Source: Phycicoccus sp. Root101 (lineage in GTDB: Bacteria > Actinomycetota > Actinomycetes > Actinomycetales > Dermatophilaceae). Taken from it: DNA of 64,000 nt. The notes beneath the pieces were generated by a model, which saw only the letters and a list, made by a program, of their open reading frames with translations, did not search any database and was not told the origin of the DNA. Positions 27,001 to 35,234 of this stretch are shown piece by piece. The number at the start of each line of letters is the position of its first letter. Position 1 is the first letter of the stretch. The position numbers and the translations under genes were made by a program. The stretch covers positions 372,001 through 436,000 of the forward strand of contig NZ_LMCM01000005.1 in assembly GCF_001426245.1 (NCBI RefSeq). The letters run 5' to 3'.

Positions 27001-27275
27001 TGGCGGTGGTCAACGGTGGCTGGGTGACCCTCGGCGCCGGTTCGCACGTCCTGAAGACGGCGTGGCGGGCAGGTCCCGCGACAGGGGGCTCGCGCGGCAC
27101 CCTCGTCCTGAGCCGTGACGGCACCGTGGTCACCACGGTGAACGGCCTCACCACAGGGCTCGCCGTCGACGACGCCTGGCTGGGCATCACCGGTGGGGTC
27201 GCGGCAGGCAACAACTCCCCGATGGCGGGGACCGCCGCCTTCGACTCCTTCGCCTCCACCCGGGTCGGGCCATGA
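24054..27275 (+). CDS. Ligand-less cupredoxin protein C with four Ig-like repeats and a LamG-like domain
   Basis: 1073 residues. A signal or anchor helix lies at about 20-40. The cupredoxin pair (about 105-405) is homologous to A and B, shown by GTFIYEAGHTANGSRQVAMGL, SEIDPGLN and RLINGKAFPET. The HWH, HCH and C-terminal HxH motifs are all gone; only an isolated His near 322 (SRTHAMG) remains. Four repeats of about 110 residues follow (about 420-860). Each starts near SPNPSNG and ends VR..DAAGNWG or a variant, a bacterial Ig-like pattern. Residues 862-1073 look like a concanavalin/LamG-type sandwich (FSDNFNSGGLTAWSG start). No catalytic role is expected. It may complete a trimer and attach it to the surface or a glycan. 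ATG start; the stop overlaps the next gene. Confidence 0.8.
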   Translation: MSTYGRSTNVPWSARGGRWLVGPVVVALAVFGTAGAAVAHAPAHNPAPKPAGSTVQRSGVSPTAPTRRTAPVAPTLDAADRAAVVGSTTTQLLPATGRAAAAGTLSPSGCTTTGTSVACDLWSLPGTTSILGRSLPIWGFSLTGDAGSATAPGPRLVVRTGDTVTVTLHNGISTAMSLAFPGIPSSSFTSGLSASAQEDGVATGGTASYTFQATRPGTFIYEAGHTANGSRQVAMGLAGALVVLPGDGTAYGTPATAYDDEAVLVLSEIDPGLNANPLGYDLRSFHPQYRLINGKAFPETDAVPTDQGHKVLLRMVNAGSRTHAMGLLGGDQVVVGSEGHRAPYPQRLTVAAVPPGETLDTITTMPTGPEAKVALAETGDVLANANQTAADPTQTATGGMLTFLDTAAPPPATDVVGPVTTRVVASPNPSNGLTPVTVSADLSDVAQGGSNIVQAEYVIDDAATTGPGFGVPLTGTWGTSTVVGATGTIDTTVLASLDAGRHQVFVRALDAAGNWGAVGSVVLNLPKTGPSTTNGSARPNPAGAALVKVTATGDDTLAGGTINGAEYFLDTAGAAGTGTALTRNRTATVVSLSASLTATSVQALTEGTHHVLVRSHDSLGLWGPLLDIPLVVDHTGPTVDGAAVGPNPTNGVLSDPANPGYLVVSATLTDRDAAQGLQSTIVDAEAFLDPTSTNPPGDSGLQMVASDGALDSVTETVYGLIPISQVTSLANGPHIVSVRGKDAAGNWGTLFPATLTVDRTAPQLSALTASPNPTNSASTLTLTAPTNETAFRSAEYWRGTDPGVGRGTTVPVSYVNGKIVVMVPLAGVPVGPQSFGIRVQDAAGNWSNAQSTTVSVTRVMAIFSDNFNSGGLTAWSGSTGGVAVTASAGIPNDGVNRGLAVTLAGRTNNRPGYVVDSTPAGETLYDAQFAFSAGSLTTGTGTNSIVNLFEARTAAGGQVYALQYRGSGATAQVRVVLDRTGGLAVVNGGWVTLGAGSHVLKTAWRAGPATGGSRGTLVLSRDGTVVTTVNGLTTGLAVDDAWLGITGGVAAGNNSPMAGTAAFDSFASTRVGP

Positions 27276-27784
27276 ACCCGGGAACGACGCGGGCGGCCCG
27301 TTCAGGGGAGTGGGTCGCCCGCCCGGGCCGGGCAGTCGCCCGGCTCGGGCGCAGGGGCTGGGTCGTGGTGGCGGTCGTCCTCGCCCTCGTGGTCGGGGGT
27401 GCGGTGACCTCCCGGATGCTGTGGCACGACCCCGCACAGGCCGGTATGCCGCTCAACGTGGACCTCGAGCAGTCGGCCGGGATCCGCTTCACCCGGGTCG
27501 CCGTCGTCGCCGACGGCGGCCTCCTCGAGGCGAGCTACGTCGTCCTCGACCCGGAGAAGGCGACGCGGTTCCAGTCCGACCGCGAGCACCCGCCGGCGAT
27601 CGAGAGCGAGGAACGTGCCGAGAGCACCAAGCGGGTCGCGCTGATGAAGCAGGGCCACCAGATGCGCGCCGGGCAGTCCTACTACCTCGTGTACAACAAC
27701 AGCGGTGGCGTGGTCCGCTCCGGCGAGACGGCCCGGATCGTCTACAACGGGTTCGTCCTCGAGCACGTGCCGGTGATCGGATGA
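27272..27784 (+). CDS. Single-pass membrane protein of unknown function in the copper cluster
   Basis: 170 residues: a basic cytoplasmic N-terminus, one membrane helix at about 29-47 (GWVVVAVVLALVVGGAV), and an external domain of about 120 residues. The external part has scattered Met and His (RMLWHD, ALMKQGHQMRAG, VLEHV) but no motif I recognise. It shares ATGA with the stop of protein C and with the start of the CopC-CopD gene, so it is tightly coupled within the cluster. A copper-handling or assembly role is suggested only by position. Confidence 0.6.
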   Translation: MNPGTTRAARSGEWVARPGRAVARLGRRGWVVVAVVLALVVGGAVTSRMLWHDPAQAGMPLNVDLEQSAGIRFTRVAVVADGGLLEASYVVLDPEKATRFQSDREHPPAIESEERAESTKRVALMKQGHQMRAGQSYYLVYNNSGGVVRSGETARIVYNGFVLEHVPVIG

Positions 27785-29790
27785 TCCCGCTGCTGCGCCG
27801 CGCAGTCGTCCCGGCTGTGGTCGTCGCGTTGGCGATGGCGGTGTTCGCCGGGGCCGGACCGGCGTCCGCCCACGCGTTCCTGGTCTCGAGCAACCCGGCC
27901 GACGGACAGGTCCTCGACTCCTCGCCGACGGTCCTGCGGATGCGGCTGAGCGAGTCGGTGCTGCTCGGCTCCACGTCGGTGACCGTGGTCGGCGGGTCGG
28001 TCCGCCACGAGCTGACCGGCCTGCGCCTCGTGGAGACCGCCGACGGCGGCGCGGCGGCGAAGGACGGGGCCGACCCGCTCACGCGCCCTCGGGCGGCTGC
28101 CTCCTCGGACGAGGCCCCGGTCGAGCTGGTCGCCCCGTTGCCGGCACTCGGGCGCGGCTCCTACCGCGTCTCCCTGGAGACCGTCTCGGCCGACGACCTG
28201 CACCGCACCGCGGCCGTCCTGGTGTTCGGCATCCAGCAGCAGGTCTCGGCCGCGGGTCGGCAGGAGGCCGCCCCACGCGTCGACGAGGCCCTGCTGCGCT
28301 GGGTCGTGCTCGCCGGCCTGTGCCTCGGCCTCGGGGCCGCACTCGTGCGCCGGCTCGCGACGCCGGCGCGGCACGGCAGCGTGGTCCGGGTCGCCCGCGC
28401 CTGCGACCAGGTCGCAGCCGCGGCGTGCGCGGTGGCCGCCCTGACCGCCGTCGGGCTGCTCGCCGTGCAGCTGTCAGGGGAGGGGTCTGCCGGCCTCGAC
28501 ACCCTGTTTGGTGCCTACGGTGCCCGCTGGCTGACCCGGGAGACCGGCCTCCTGCTCATCGGCGCCGCCGCGGTCCTGCGCTGGCGGCGGCTCGCACCCA
28601 GAACGGCCCGCCTGGCCTTGGCCTCCGGGGCGGTGCTGGCGACGGCGGGGGAGGCCCTGCTCGGCCACGCGGGTGCGGGGGTGACCACCTCGTGGGTCAG
28701 GGTCGCCGCCACCGCGCTCCACGTCGGGGCAGCCGCGACGTGGGCGGGTGCCGCGGTCCTCCTCGCGGGGTGCGCGCTGGTCCTGCGTCGCGAGGGGGTG
28801 CCCGGTCGGGCGCTCGCGCGGGCCCTGCTCCGACGCTTCGGTGTGCCGGCCGCCGCCTGCGTCTCGGTCATGGTCGTCACCGGGGTGGTCCTGGCCAGCA
28901 GCGTGGTCGCCTCCGTCGATGCCCTGCTGGTCACCGACTACGGGCGGGTGCTGCTCCTCAAGGTGGCGGCCGCCGCGGTCGCCCTGGCGCTCGGGCTGGC
29001 CCACACCCGCAGCCTGCACCCGAGGCTGCTGGTCGGCCGTCGTCGCGCGGCCACCGCGGCCGTCACTCCGGGCCGCTCCCTGGTCGTCGAGGGCGTCGCC
29101 GCGGGGGCAGCCCTCGCGCTGGCGGCGCTGCTCGCGGCCGGACAGCCCGCGGTCGGACCCGCACTCGTCGCCGACCCGGCCGCGCCCTTCGACCCCACGG
29201 TGTCCGCGTTCGCCGACGACCTGCAGGAACAGCTCTCGATCCAGCCGAACCGTCCGGGACCCAACGTCGCCGTCATCACGGTCTCCAGCACCCGTCGGCC
29301 GGACCCTGCACCGGTGACCGGGGTGACGGTGGCGGTGTACTCCAAGAACGGTGGCCTGCGGTCCGCCGGCACCGGTGAACGCTCGGCCCTCGGGCAGTGG
29401 AGCGTGCCGGTGACCATGACGGAGGCCGGCGCCGCCGACGCCGTCGTCACCGTGACCCGCGTCGGCGTGCCGCCCACCGAGCTCGCGGTGGACTGGGTGG
29501 TCGCCCAAGCCGTCCCACCGCGTGCGGTGCTCTCGCTGGCCCCGCTCCGCGGATGGCTGCTCGCTGTCGCCTGCGTGCTCGCTGCGCTCCTCGCCTCTGC
29601 GTGGTCCGTCGCAGGACTGCGCCGCTGGCGCGGTCGCTCTCGGCGGCGCACGGGCCCTGCGGTGGAGTGGTCCGAGGTGCCCGCTGGAGCCCGCGCCACG
29701 CGCACGTGGGCTGCGGCGACGGCGCTCGCGCCCGACCAGGACCCGGGGGCCCAGCCCGACCGAAGTGGACTCCCGGTACCCAGCCGGTAG
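27781..29790 (+). CDS. CopC-CopD fusion: copper-binding domain plus copper-import membrane domain
   Basis: 669 residues. Signal peptidase cleavage after ASA would leave His at the mature N-terminus (HAFLVSSNPADGQVL), which is the first Cu(II) ligand of CopC proteins. The conserved Asp and His follow in SADDLHRT. The CopC domain ends near residue 155. About eight helices of a CopD domain occupy about 170-450, with an HAGAGVTTSWVR segment and ALHVGAAATWAGA. A further external beta domain and a final helix (about 580-605) complete the protein. It should capture periplasmic-side copper and pass it through the membrane. As last gene of the cluster it strongly supports copper loading of the neighbouring cupredoxin proteins. 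Confidence 0.85.
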   Translation: MIPLLRRAVVPAVVVALAMAVFAGAGPASAHAFLVSSNPADGQVLDSSPTVLRMRLSESVLLGSTSVTVVGGSVRHELTGLRLVETADGGAAAKDGADPLTRPRAAASSDEAPVELVAPLPALGRGSYRVSLETVSADDLHRTAAVLVFGIQQQVSAAGRQEAAPRVDEALLRWVVLAGLCLGLGAALVRRLATPARHGSVVRVARACDQVAAAACAVAALTAVGLLAVQLSGEGSAGLDTLFGAYGARWLTRETGLLLIGAAAVLRWRRLAPRTARLALASGAVLATAGEALLGHAGAGVTTSWVRVAATALHVGAAATWAGAAVLLAGCALVLRREGVPGRALARALLRRFGVPAAACVSVMVVTGVVLASSVVASVDALLVTDYGRVLLLKVAAAAVALALGLAHTRSLHPRLLVGRRRAATAAVTPGRSLVVEGVAAGAALALAALLAAGQPAVGPALVADPAAPFDPTVSAFADDLQEQLSIQPNRPGPNVAVITVSSTRRPDPAPVTGVTVAVYSKNGGLRSAGTGERSALGQWSVPVTMTEAGAADAVVTVTRVGVPPTELAVDWVVAQAVPPRAVLSLAPLRGWLLAVACVLAALLASAWSVAGLRRWRGRSRRRTGPAVEWSEVPAGARATRTWAAATALAPDQDPGAQPDRSGLPVPSR

Positions 29791-29793
29791 ACT
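29788..29793 (+). promoter_or_regulatory. Candidate -10 element of ahcY
   Basis: TAGACT overlaps the copCD stop codon. A weak TGGAC-containing -35 lies about 16 bases upstream. Transcription would start near 29800, just inside the folded leader described next. Confidence 0.35.
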
Positions 29794-29875
29794 TGGGGAC
29801 TGCCGGCGTGGGTGATAACCCGCTCCTTCGATGTTCGCCCAGATGGGCTGCGCCGGGTCCGCAAACCAGCAAGTC
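29790..29875 (+). ncRNA. Structured 5' leader of ahcY (possible cis-regulatory RNA)
   Basis: Hand folding gives nested pairing. Outer stem: GACTTG (29790-29795) with CAAGTC (29870-29875). Next: GGAC (29797-29800) with GTCC (29857-29860), then, across a TG bulge, CCGGC (29803-29807) with GCCGG (29852-29856). That stem encloses two tetraloop hairpins, GTGGGT-GATA-ACCCGC (29808-29823) and GCCC-AGAT-GGGC (29837-29848), making a three-way junction. The ribosome-binding site lies seven bases after the outer stem. I do not see the known SAH-riboswitch core sequence, so the ligand, if any, is unknown. Confidence 0.45.
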
Positions 29876-29893
29876 AACTTCAGGAGTACTTCC

Positions 29894-31324
<1,431 letters not shown>

Positions 31325-31353
31325 GGCACCGCCTCACGGCACCAGCACCACCC

Positions 31354-31389
31354 GGTATGCCGCCCGCTCACCCGAGCGGGCGGCATACC
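31354..31389 (+). terminator. Terminator after ahcY
   Basis: GGTATGCCGCCCGCTC and GAGCGGGCGGCATACC form a perfect 16-bp stem with the loop ACCC, 30 bases after the stop. There is no U-tract, as is common in high-GC actinobacteria. Both arms end in the GGTATGCC/GGCATACC word that recurs through this window. Confidence 0.85.
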
Positions 31390-31454
31390 TGTGCCGGGTA
31401 GGACGGTCCGTTCGAACGATTGCAGCGAGTGGGCGGCCGTGGAAGGGTGCCTGA

Positions 31455-32570
31455 ATGCCGCATTCGGGGGAGACCGTGGCGATCGCGAGACGCAGCGCAG
31501 CCCTGGACGGACTACGCGGGCTCGCTGCGATCGCAGTCGTGACGAGCCACCTGACCGCCAACGTCGGGGTCGTGCCCTACAGCAGCGGGGGGTTCGTCGG
31601 GGTGCTGGTCTTCTTCGCCCTGTCTGGCTACCTCATCACCGGAATCCTCTGGCGAGGCCCCGCGACCTCAGCGCACTACCGATCCTTCCTCTGGCGCAGG
31701 GTTAAACGTCTTGCTCCCGTCGTCACCGTCCTGGCCGCGACAGGCATACCGCTGTTGCTTCTCGTAGGGGGCGAGAGCGCTGCCTTCACCCTTGGGCAGG
31801 CAGCCTTGACGCTCTCGCAGACCACCGGTTTTGCGTTCGGATCGGGCGTCGCCATCCACCCGCTCTGGAGCCCGACCTGGAGTCTCACTGTCGAGTGGGT
31901 GTTCTACCTTGTTTTCCCCCTCGTGCTGAGTGCGTTGCGCGCCCGGGGACTGACCCCACGTGCCATCCGGGGTGTCCTCGCGGTCCTTGTCGTAGCCCTG
32001 TACATCGCTGGTCTCCTCTTGTCTCCCCGAGCGTTCTATCTGCTGCCCGTGGCCAACGTGTCGGTGATGCTGGCCGGAGCGGTCCTGGCCATTACCCATG
32101 CCACCCAGTCGGCGCCAGGAGGGCGCCCGGACCCCGCACGTGCTGCGGCAGCGCTGGTTCTGTTGGTGCTTCTAGTCCTCGTACCGCTGGCACCCCTCAG
32201 CCCGGCGTACCGCTTCATCGTGTTCCCTGCCGCTACGATTGCCGCACTCCTGGTGATCAACGAAGTCCGCCACACCGGTTGGCTCGGAGCTGCCTTAGGT
32301 CACCGGTCCCTGACTCTTGTCGGCAGGAGCGCGTACAGCCTCTACCTCTGGCACGTGCCGGTGATGTGGCTGACATACATGGCCGTGCCGCAACTGCCCA
32401 GACCCCTCATCGGACTCTTGTCCCTGATCGCGCTGGTTCCCGTCGTGATGATCAGTTACTGGTTGTTGGAGCGCCCAGTGCTGAACCGAGGTGGATCGGC
32501 AAAACCGACGGTCACCGCGGCCTCGGAGACCGTAACCGCCACCGTCACCACGAGCCGGGCCGTTTCATAG
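31455..32570 (+). CDS. Acyltransferase 3 family (OafA/YrhL-like) membrane O-acyltransferase
   Basis: 371 residues and about ten helices. ALDGLRGLAAIAVVTSHL carries the R/H pair of the family (catalytic-type His in VTSHL), followed by FFALSGYLIT, FLWRRVKRLAP, and SPTWSLTVEWVFYLVFPL. The family transfers acetyl or other acyl groups to surface sugars or peptidoglycan. It lacks the C-terminal SGNH domain some members have, and ends in a Thr/Val-rich tail. Base composition is less GC-rich and codon use looser than in the flanking core genes, which suggests acquisition. ATG 31455 is used; GTG 31476 is possible. Confidence 0.8.
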   Translation: MPHSGETVAIARRSAALDGLRGLAAIAVVTSHLTANVGVVPYSSGGFVGVLVFFALSGYLITGILWRGPATSAHYRSFLWRRVKRLAPVVTVLAATGIPLLLLVGGESAAFTLGQAALTLSQTTGFAFGSGVAIHPLWSPTWSLTVEWVFYLVFPLVLSALRARGLTPRAIRGVLAVLVVALYIAGLLLSPRAFYLLPVANVSVMLAGAVLAITHATQSAPGGRPDPARAAAALVLLVLLVLVPLAPLSPAYRFIVFPAATIAALLVINEVRHTGWLGAALGHRSLTLVGRSAYSLYLWHVPVMWLTYMAVPQLPRPLIGLLSLIALVPVVMISYWLLERPVLNRGGSAKPTVTAASETVTATVTTSRAVS

Positions 32571-32601
32571 TCGACTCCCTTCCTCGTGCTACGTCACGCT
32601 C

Positions 32602-33439
32602 CACTCGTCGGCTTCGCCCGGGTCCCGGGCGTCCCTGCGGTGCGGGTGGCTCGCTACCAGGTCTGTCCGCGAGGTGGCGACCCAGTTCACGGTCCGCTCG
32701 CCCAGCGTCAACCAGTGGGACCCGCTCAGCTACCCGACCATCACGGGGTGCCAGACGACCTACGCGGGTTTCAACGCAACCTCGGCAACGCCCTCGACAA
32801 GACGAGCGGGTCGTTCAACGCGACCGTCGCCGACAACTTCCGACAGTGGAAGCAGCTGTGCAAGATCACCGGGGGAGTGAGCCCGGGGACCTACCTCATC
32901 CAGGTCAAGACCAACGGTGTCGGCAACGAGGCGGCCAGCGGCCATAACCGCTTCAGCCTGCGTGCCTACACCGAGAGCAGCAGTGGGGATGACGGGGTCG
33001 CGGTCGCGGCTACGCCAAGATGGCGATGTACGGCAACACCCCGGCCGGCACCTCGAAGTTCTACCTCGCCGAGGTCCCGAGCGGGGCGCGCGGCCAGCTC
33101 TTCACCGTCCGCCTGTTCGACATCGGTGACGGTGCGACGCTCGGCAGCACGGTCAAGGTCCTGCCGCCCTCCGAGGTCGGCTCGTCCTTCAGCGGCTGCA
33201 CCGGTTCGGGAGTGCAGACCGGCGCCCTCACCGACTGCACGATCAACGTCAGCTCGGCCTACAACGGCCAGTGGCAGGAGGTGTCCGTGCCCATCCCGAC
33301 GGACTACTCCTGCACCGACTCCTCAGCCGTCGGGTGATGGCTGCGCCTCGAGTTCTACTACGGCGCCGGGTCCAGTCCCGCGGACACCACGTCGTGGACG
33401 GCCAACGTGGCCGGCGACCCGGTTCGCCTGGTCGAGTAG
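32602..33439 (+). pseudogene. Decayed TadG-like pilus-assembly gene, C-terminal remnant
   Basis: Protein-like sequence continues through three frames. VATQFTVRSPSVNQWDPLSY from 32674 is in frame 1. NLGNALDKTSGSFNATVAD through HNRFSLRAYTESS is in frame 3 after a shift near 32770. KMAMYGNTPAGTSKFYLAEV from about 33014 is in frame 2 after a second shift near 33000. A TGA at 33335 then interrupts before WLRLEFYYGAGS and the end GDPVRLVE at 33439. The joined sequence matches what I know of the C-terminus of actinobacterial TadG-related proteins (FYLAEV, LFDIGDG, IPTDYSC, DTTSWTA, GDPVRLVE). The N-terminal half is absent, possibly lost when the acyltransferase gene arrived. Confidence 0.65.
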
Positions 33440-33610
33440 AGGCACCGGCCAAGGGTGCACGCGCCCAGCGGGCACGCCGGCCACATGATTGCGAGCCCAC
33501 GTCATGCCGCCCATCAACCGGCGCGCGAGGTGTTGAGCCCTTCAAGCACTCCTTGTCAGGGGAAGCGGGTGTGTCTCGATGCCCATGTGCTTGGTCTTCT
33601 GACACATGGC

Positions 33611-33645
33611 GAGACCACCCCGGGCGTCTGGCCCGGGGTGGTCTC
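33611..33645 (-). terminator. Terminator of the tadE-tadG operon
   Basis: GAGACCACCCCGGGC and GCCCGGGGTGGTCTC form a perfect 15-bp stem with a 5-base loop. It lies 46 bases beyond the tadG stop. It is symmetrical and may also stop transcripts coming from the plus strand. The rest of 33440-33690 holds nothing recognisable. Confidence 0.8.
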
Positions 33646-33690
33646 GGTGAGCGTGTCGGCTGCGGCGACGAGTCGCGGACTGCTGCGTGC

Positions 33691-34767
33691 TCAGCTCACC
33701 ATGCCGATGGCATATGCGTTGTAGACCGTGCACTGGATATTGCCGAGTCCGCAGAGATCGTTGATGTCGCCGACGGAGCTGTAGTTCACGTACTGGACCG
33801 TGATGTTGCCGTCCCCGTCGTAGTCGATCAGCTTGAGCTCGATGAAGGCCGTGATCTTGAACGTGGTGTTGGCGCCGTTGCCGCCGATGTCCGTGTACAC
33901 CGGAAAGGCGTAGGTCTTGCCCAGGTTCGCGGTGAGCGGGCTGGTGACGTTGTTGGAGTTGATCTTGTTTCCGGGTGAGCCCTCGATGGTCGTCGAGGGC
34001 GGCGACCCTCCCAGCGTGAGGTCTGCGAGGCAGCCGTTCGCGATGTACGAGCCGATGTCGACAGCGCTGACACCACCGCCGCAGTTGAGCCATCCCCAGT
34101 TGCCAGAGCCGTTGTTGCCGGCGTTGCAGTCAGTGCCTCCGCCCCAGACCTTGTTCACGTCGATCACGTAGTTGGGGTACGGGGCGCCGACTGCCTGTGC
34201 CTTGGCAGCGAGATCGTCGGCGACGTCCTTGCATATAGCGAGCGGGAAGACACCATTGATCTGCCGTGCCACGCCAAGGGCGGCGCTTCCGTCCTTGGTG
34301 GCGTTGATCGTCGCCACCCCGACCATCTGACCCAGCTGCGTCGGGACGGCCCGGCTGACGGTGACCGTCGCCTTGAGGATCCCGTTGTCGTTCGGTGTGC
34401 CGTTCTTGTCCACGCACGCGAGCTGAACGTTGACCGTGATGTTGCCCGAAGCAAGGGTCATGCCATTCGGGGCGTTCCTCTGGACCTGAGCCTTCGCGAC
34501 GGTCAGAGCTGACCCGCCGTCGTTGTCGACCACGGACTTGCAGTTCGTGGGGGTAGCCGGCGATGCGTTGATGAGCGTGCGCTTCGCGTTGACGACGGCC
34601 AGTGCCGCGCTGTCGGCGCCGGTGCTGAACGCGCGCGCCTGGGCGAAGGCATTGCCGTAGTCCAAGGTGAACCCGGCGAGGATCAGCAGGACCGGCGCGA
34701 GGAGAGCGACGGTTACCGCGACGGCGCCTCGTTCGAAAGGCGTCGGCTGCCTCAGGTGTATTCGCAC
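33691..34767 (-). CDS. TadG-like pilus-assembly protein
   Basis: 358 residues. The N-terminal FERGAVAVTVALLAPVLLILAGFTLDYGNAFAQ is the TadG-like membrane domain that anchors these proteins in the cytoplasmic membrane. It is followed by TGADSAALAVVNAKR, the conserved second motif. The large external domain is Asn/Gly-rich with paired cysteines and no von Willebrand domain. GTG 34767, preceded by AGGGGAT, lies inside the end of tadE, a 16-base overlap. It belongs to the Tad/Flp pilus system whose main operon begins at 44272. Confidence 0.75.
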   Translation of the reverse strand: MRIHLRQPTPFERGAVAVTVALLAPVLLILAGFTLDYGNAFAQARAFSTGADSAALAVVNAKRTLINASPATPTNCKSVVDNDGGSALTVAKAQVQRNAPNGMTLASGNITVNVQLACVDKNGTPNDNGILKATVTVSRAVPTQLGQMVGVATINATKDGSAALGVARQINGVFPLAICKDVADDLAAKAQAVGAPYPNYVIDVNKVWGGGTDCNAGNNGSGNWGWLNCGGGVSAVDIGSYIANGCLADLTLGGSPPSTTIEGSPGNKINSNNVTSPLTANLGKTYAFPVYTDIGGNGANTTFKITAFIELKLIDYDGDGNITVQYVNYSSVGDINDLCGLGNIQCTVYNAYAIGMVS

Positions 34768-35234
34768 TGGAAGATCCCCTGACCTCTGACCTGGATGCCG
34801 TTGAGGTACGGCAGTGGGAATGGCGGCGAGGAGTTGAAGGTCGCCACGACGGTGAGCTGGTCCCCAGCCGATGACTTGGTGCATGGCTTGTTCGCCGTAT
34901 TGGCCGTGCACGACGCCGACGGATCCGTCGCGCTCGAGGACACCGTGACGTTGACCGCCGCGCTGCTCAAACCAACGGCGCTGCTGGTGAGGCTGTTCGT
35001 CAGCTTGGTGCTGATCTGCGCACATGTCAGCCCAGCTCCGGCAAGGTTGCTTACGACTCCCGCTCGTGCCGCGTCGCGCGCCGCGTTGTTCAGCGCGATC
35101 TGCTGGGAGAAGATGAACCCGAAGTCGAGGATGCCCCCCAGGATGAGGACAAGGAATGGCACGACCAGCGCGAACTCGACGGCCGATGCCCCTGACTCCG
35201 ACGTCTTGCGACTTCGAGTCGTCGGCCTGATCAT
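34752..35234 (-). CDS. TadE-like minor pilin
   Basis: 160 residues. ESGASAVEFALVVPFLVLILGGILDFGFIF near residues 12-42 is the TadE signature: a type-IV-prepilin-like hydrophobic helix with Glu at position +5 of the processing motif. AALNNAARDAARAGV-like sequence follows (here ALNNAARDAARAGV). The external domain has four cysteines. ATG 35234 has AGGAG eight bases upstream. It is translationally coupled to tadG and probably forms a minor subunit or platform for Flp pili. Confidence 0.8.
   Translation of the reverse strand: MIRPTTRSRKTSESGASAVEFALVVPFLVLILGGILDFGFIFSQQIALNNAARDAARAGVVSNLAGAGLTCAQISTKLTNSLTSSAVGLSSAAVNVTVSSSATDPSASCTANTANKPCTKSSAGDQLTVVATFNSSPPFPLPYLNGIQVRGQGIFQCEYT

Noticed and set aside
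23973-27437. A 1154-codon open frame antisense to the cupredoxin proteins
   Set aside because: It has no recognisable domain and is built of low-complexity charged residues. It is the shadow of the plus-strand codon pattern.
29790-29875. Naming the ahcY leader an SAH riboswitch
   Set aside because: The conserved SAH-riboswitch core sequence is not visible. Only the position and foldability fit, so it is reported as a structured leader of unknown class.
32674-32880. Short plus-strand frames in 32.6-33.4 kb as separate small genes
   Set aside because: They are successive pieces of one TadG-like protein in different frames and lack their own start signals.
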